DNA of 6,009 nucleotides from Treponema sp. (GTDB lineage: Bacteria > Spirochaetota > Spirochaetia > Treponematales > Breznakiellaceae): the NCBI GenBank assembly GCA_031255875.1, contig JAIRRR010000168.1, positions 1-6,009 of the forward strand, read 5' to 3'. The notes under the pieces were generated by a model. It was not told the origin of the DNA. It ran no database searches and saw only the letters and a list, made by a program, of their open reading frames with translations. The stretch's first letter is position 1. Each line of letters begins with the position of its first letter. Made by a program: the position numbers and the translations under genes. Below are positions 4,980 through 6,009 of the stretch, piece after piece.

Positions 4980-5987
4980 GTGAAAGAAATTTCCGCCTAC
5001 GAAAATTGCTGCCTCTGCCCCCGCCGCTGCGGGGCCAACCGCCTGGCCGCCCCGGGCTTTTGCGGCGAGACGGCCCAATTGCGCCTCGCCTCCGCGTCCA
5101 TTCACCGGGGCGAGGAACCGCCCATAACCGGGGCGGGCGGGTCCGGGACCGTCTTTGTTACCGGCTGCAACCTGGGCTGCGTTTTTTGCCAGAACTGGCA
5201 GATCTCGCAGGGCGGGGCGGGGCGGGCCGTTTCTGCCGGGGAATTTGCCGCCATTTGCCTGGCCCTGGAAAAAAAGGGCGCGGAGAACATCAACCTGGTT
5301 ACCGGGAGCCACGCGGCCCCCGCGCTGGCAGCGGGGATACGCGCCGCCCGGGAGCGGGGGCTTTCCATTCCCGTGCTGTGGAATTCTTCCGCCTACGAAA
5401 GCCGGGAAACCCTCGCCCTTTTGGCGGATACCGTCGATGTATACCTTCCGGATTTAAAGACGCTGGATTGCGGAATTGCCCGCCGTTTTTTCCTGGCCCC
5501 CGATTACCCCGAACAGGCGGCTGCGGCGATACTGCTCATGCTTGAAAGCCGGGGTGCCCTGAAATACCGGCCGTCCGCGTTGCCGGCCGGCCCCGGCTCT
5601 CCCGCCGCAGCTTCCGCCGGGGTGCTCGCGTCCGGGGTCGTTGTCCGCCACCTGGTTTTGCCCGGCTGCCTTGAGGCCTCCAGGGACGTGATCCGCTGGT
5701 TCGCGGATCACGCGCGGGGCAAAGCGCTTTTGTCCGTCATGACGCAATACACGCCCGTAAAAGGCCCCGCAACGGGCGGGGACAGGGACCCGCCCCGGCG
5801 TTACGTGAACGAGGAGGAATACAGGCAGGTGCGCCGGTGGCTTGAGGAATTCGAAATCGAGGAGGGCTTTTACCAGGAACTCGCGCCGGACAGCGGCTGG
5901 CTCCCGGATTTTAACCGGCCCAACCCGTTTTCATCGGAACTTTCCCTGCCTGTCTGGCACTGGCGGGAGGGGATGATAGGCCAATAG
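4980..5987 (+). CDS. PflX-type (COG1313) radical SAM protein
   Basis: A 335-aa radical SAM protein related to pyruvate formate-lyase activating enzymes, of the PflX group whose substrate is not established. GCNLGCVFCQNW at 62-73 carries the CxxxCxxC motif (Cys63, Cys67, Cys70) that binds the [4Fe-4S] cluster and splits S-adenosylmethionine. The N-terminus has the group's extra cysteines, CCLCPRRCGANR at 10-21 and GFCGE at 26-30, which may bind a second metal centre. Further group-like segments are EEPPITGAGGSGTVF (45-59), NLVTGSHAAP, VDVYLPDLKT, APDYPEQAAAAI, VVRHLVLPG and SVMTQYTPVKG. The start is GTG, because the preceding in-frame triplets are TTC and then the TAG stop of the regulator gene, and the first cysteine follows at residue 10. 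No ribosome binding site is visible, so translation is probably coupled to the araC-type gene 3 nt upstream. It is complete at the C-terminus. Without a glycyl radical enzyme nearby, its partner is unknown. Confidence 0.88.
   Translation: MKEISAYENCCLCPRRCGANRLAAPGFCGETAQLRLASASIHRGEEPPITGAGGSGTVFVTGCNLGCVFCQNWQISQGGAGRAVSAGEFAAICLALEKKGAENINLVTGSHAAPALAAGIRAARERGLSIPVLWNSSAYESRETLALLADTVDVYLPDLKTLDCGIARRFFLAPDYPEQAAAAILLMLESRGALKYRPSALPAGPGSPAAASAGVLASGVVVRHLVLPGCLEASRDVIRWFADHARGKALLSVMTQYTPVKGPATGGDRDPPRRYVNEEEYRQVRRWLEEFEIEEGFYQELAPDSGWLPDFNRPNPFSSELSLPVWHWREGMIGQ
5687..5712. repeat. Perfect 10-bp inverted repeat inside radical SAM gene
   Basis: Arms CGTGATCCGC (5687-5696) and GCGGATCACG (5703-5712) flank a 6-nt spacer, TGGTTC. 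It lies within the codons for the DVIRWFADHARG segment. A perfect 10-bp arm with such a short spacer has a rough chance expectation below 0.1 in 6 kb, but GC-rich coding sequence inflates this. Either an mRNA hairpin or coincidence of codon choice is possible. Confidence 0.4.
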
Positions 5988-5992
5988 AGTTA

Positions 5993-6009
5993 TTCGGGAA
6001 TTCCGGCTT
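5993..6009 (+). repeat. 17-nt element downstream of radical SAM stop, copy 2
   Basis: TTCGGGAATTCCGGCTT begins 5 nt after the stop codon and runs to the window edge, so the element may continue beyond it. It matches the minus-strand sequence just downstream of the GH36 stop at 16 of 17 positions and contains the 8-bp palindrome GGAATTCC. This supports a short intergenic element placed at gene ends. Confidence 0.4.

Overview
The window carries five recognisable protein-coding genes and no RNA gene, insertion sequence or CRISPR array that I can support. Most of it is GC-rich. The gene set suggests an anaerobic, sugar-using bacterium: a GH36-type alpha-galactosidase-like enzyme, a PflX-type radical SAM protein and a DUF3786 protein. 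The DUF3786 and PflX families are typical of anaerobes. My best guess is a Spirochaetota (Treponema-like) genome, but this rests on general resemblance and not on any marker gene.

Layout. Positions 1-179 hold no credible gene. They contain short ACGGAC-rich, repeat-like intergenic DNA and one copy of a 17-nt element that recurs (16/17) at the right edge of the window. A minus-strand GH36 glycosidase gene runs from about 2165 (or 2234) down to 180. It is divergent from a plus-strand peptidyl-tRNA hydrolase gene, pth (2273-2968). The spacer between them contains two inverted repeats and overlapping -10-like hexamers on the two strands. Next comes a DUF3786 gene (3092-3727) that is strikingly AT-rich compared with everything around it. 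A 331-nt gene-free stretch follows (3728-4058), with several hairpins and a good extended -10 element. Finally, an AraC-family regulator (4059-4976) is followed after 3 nt by a PflX-type radical SAM gene (4980-5987), so these two probably form an operon.

How the genes fit together. Pth is a housekeeping translation factor and has no obvious link to its neighbours. The AraC protein has the N-terminal cupin-like sensor and C-terminal double HTH typical of carbohydrate-responsive regulators. The GH36 gene in this window is a conceivable target, but nothing in the sequence proves it. The radical SAM protein is coupled to the regulator. I found no convincing new multi-gene system. The most interesting signals are the short repeat sitting just downstream of two unrelated stop codons, the 28-residue insertion in Pth, the compositional island of the DUF3786 gene, and the structured regions ahead of the glycosidase and araC genes.
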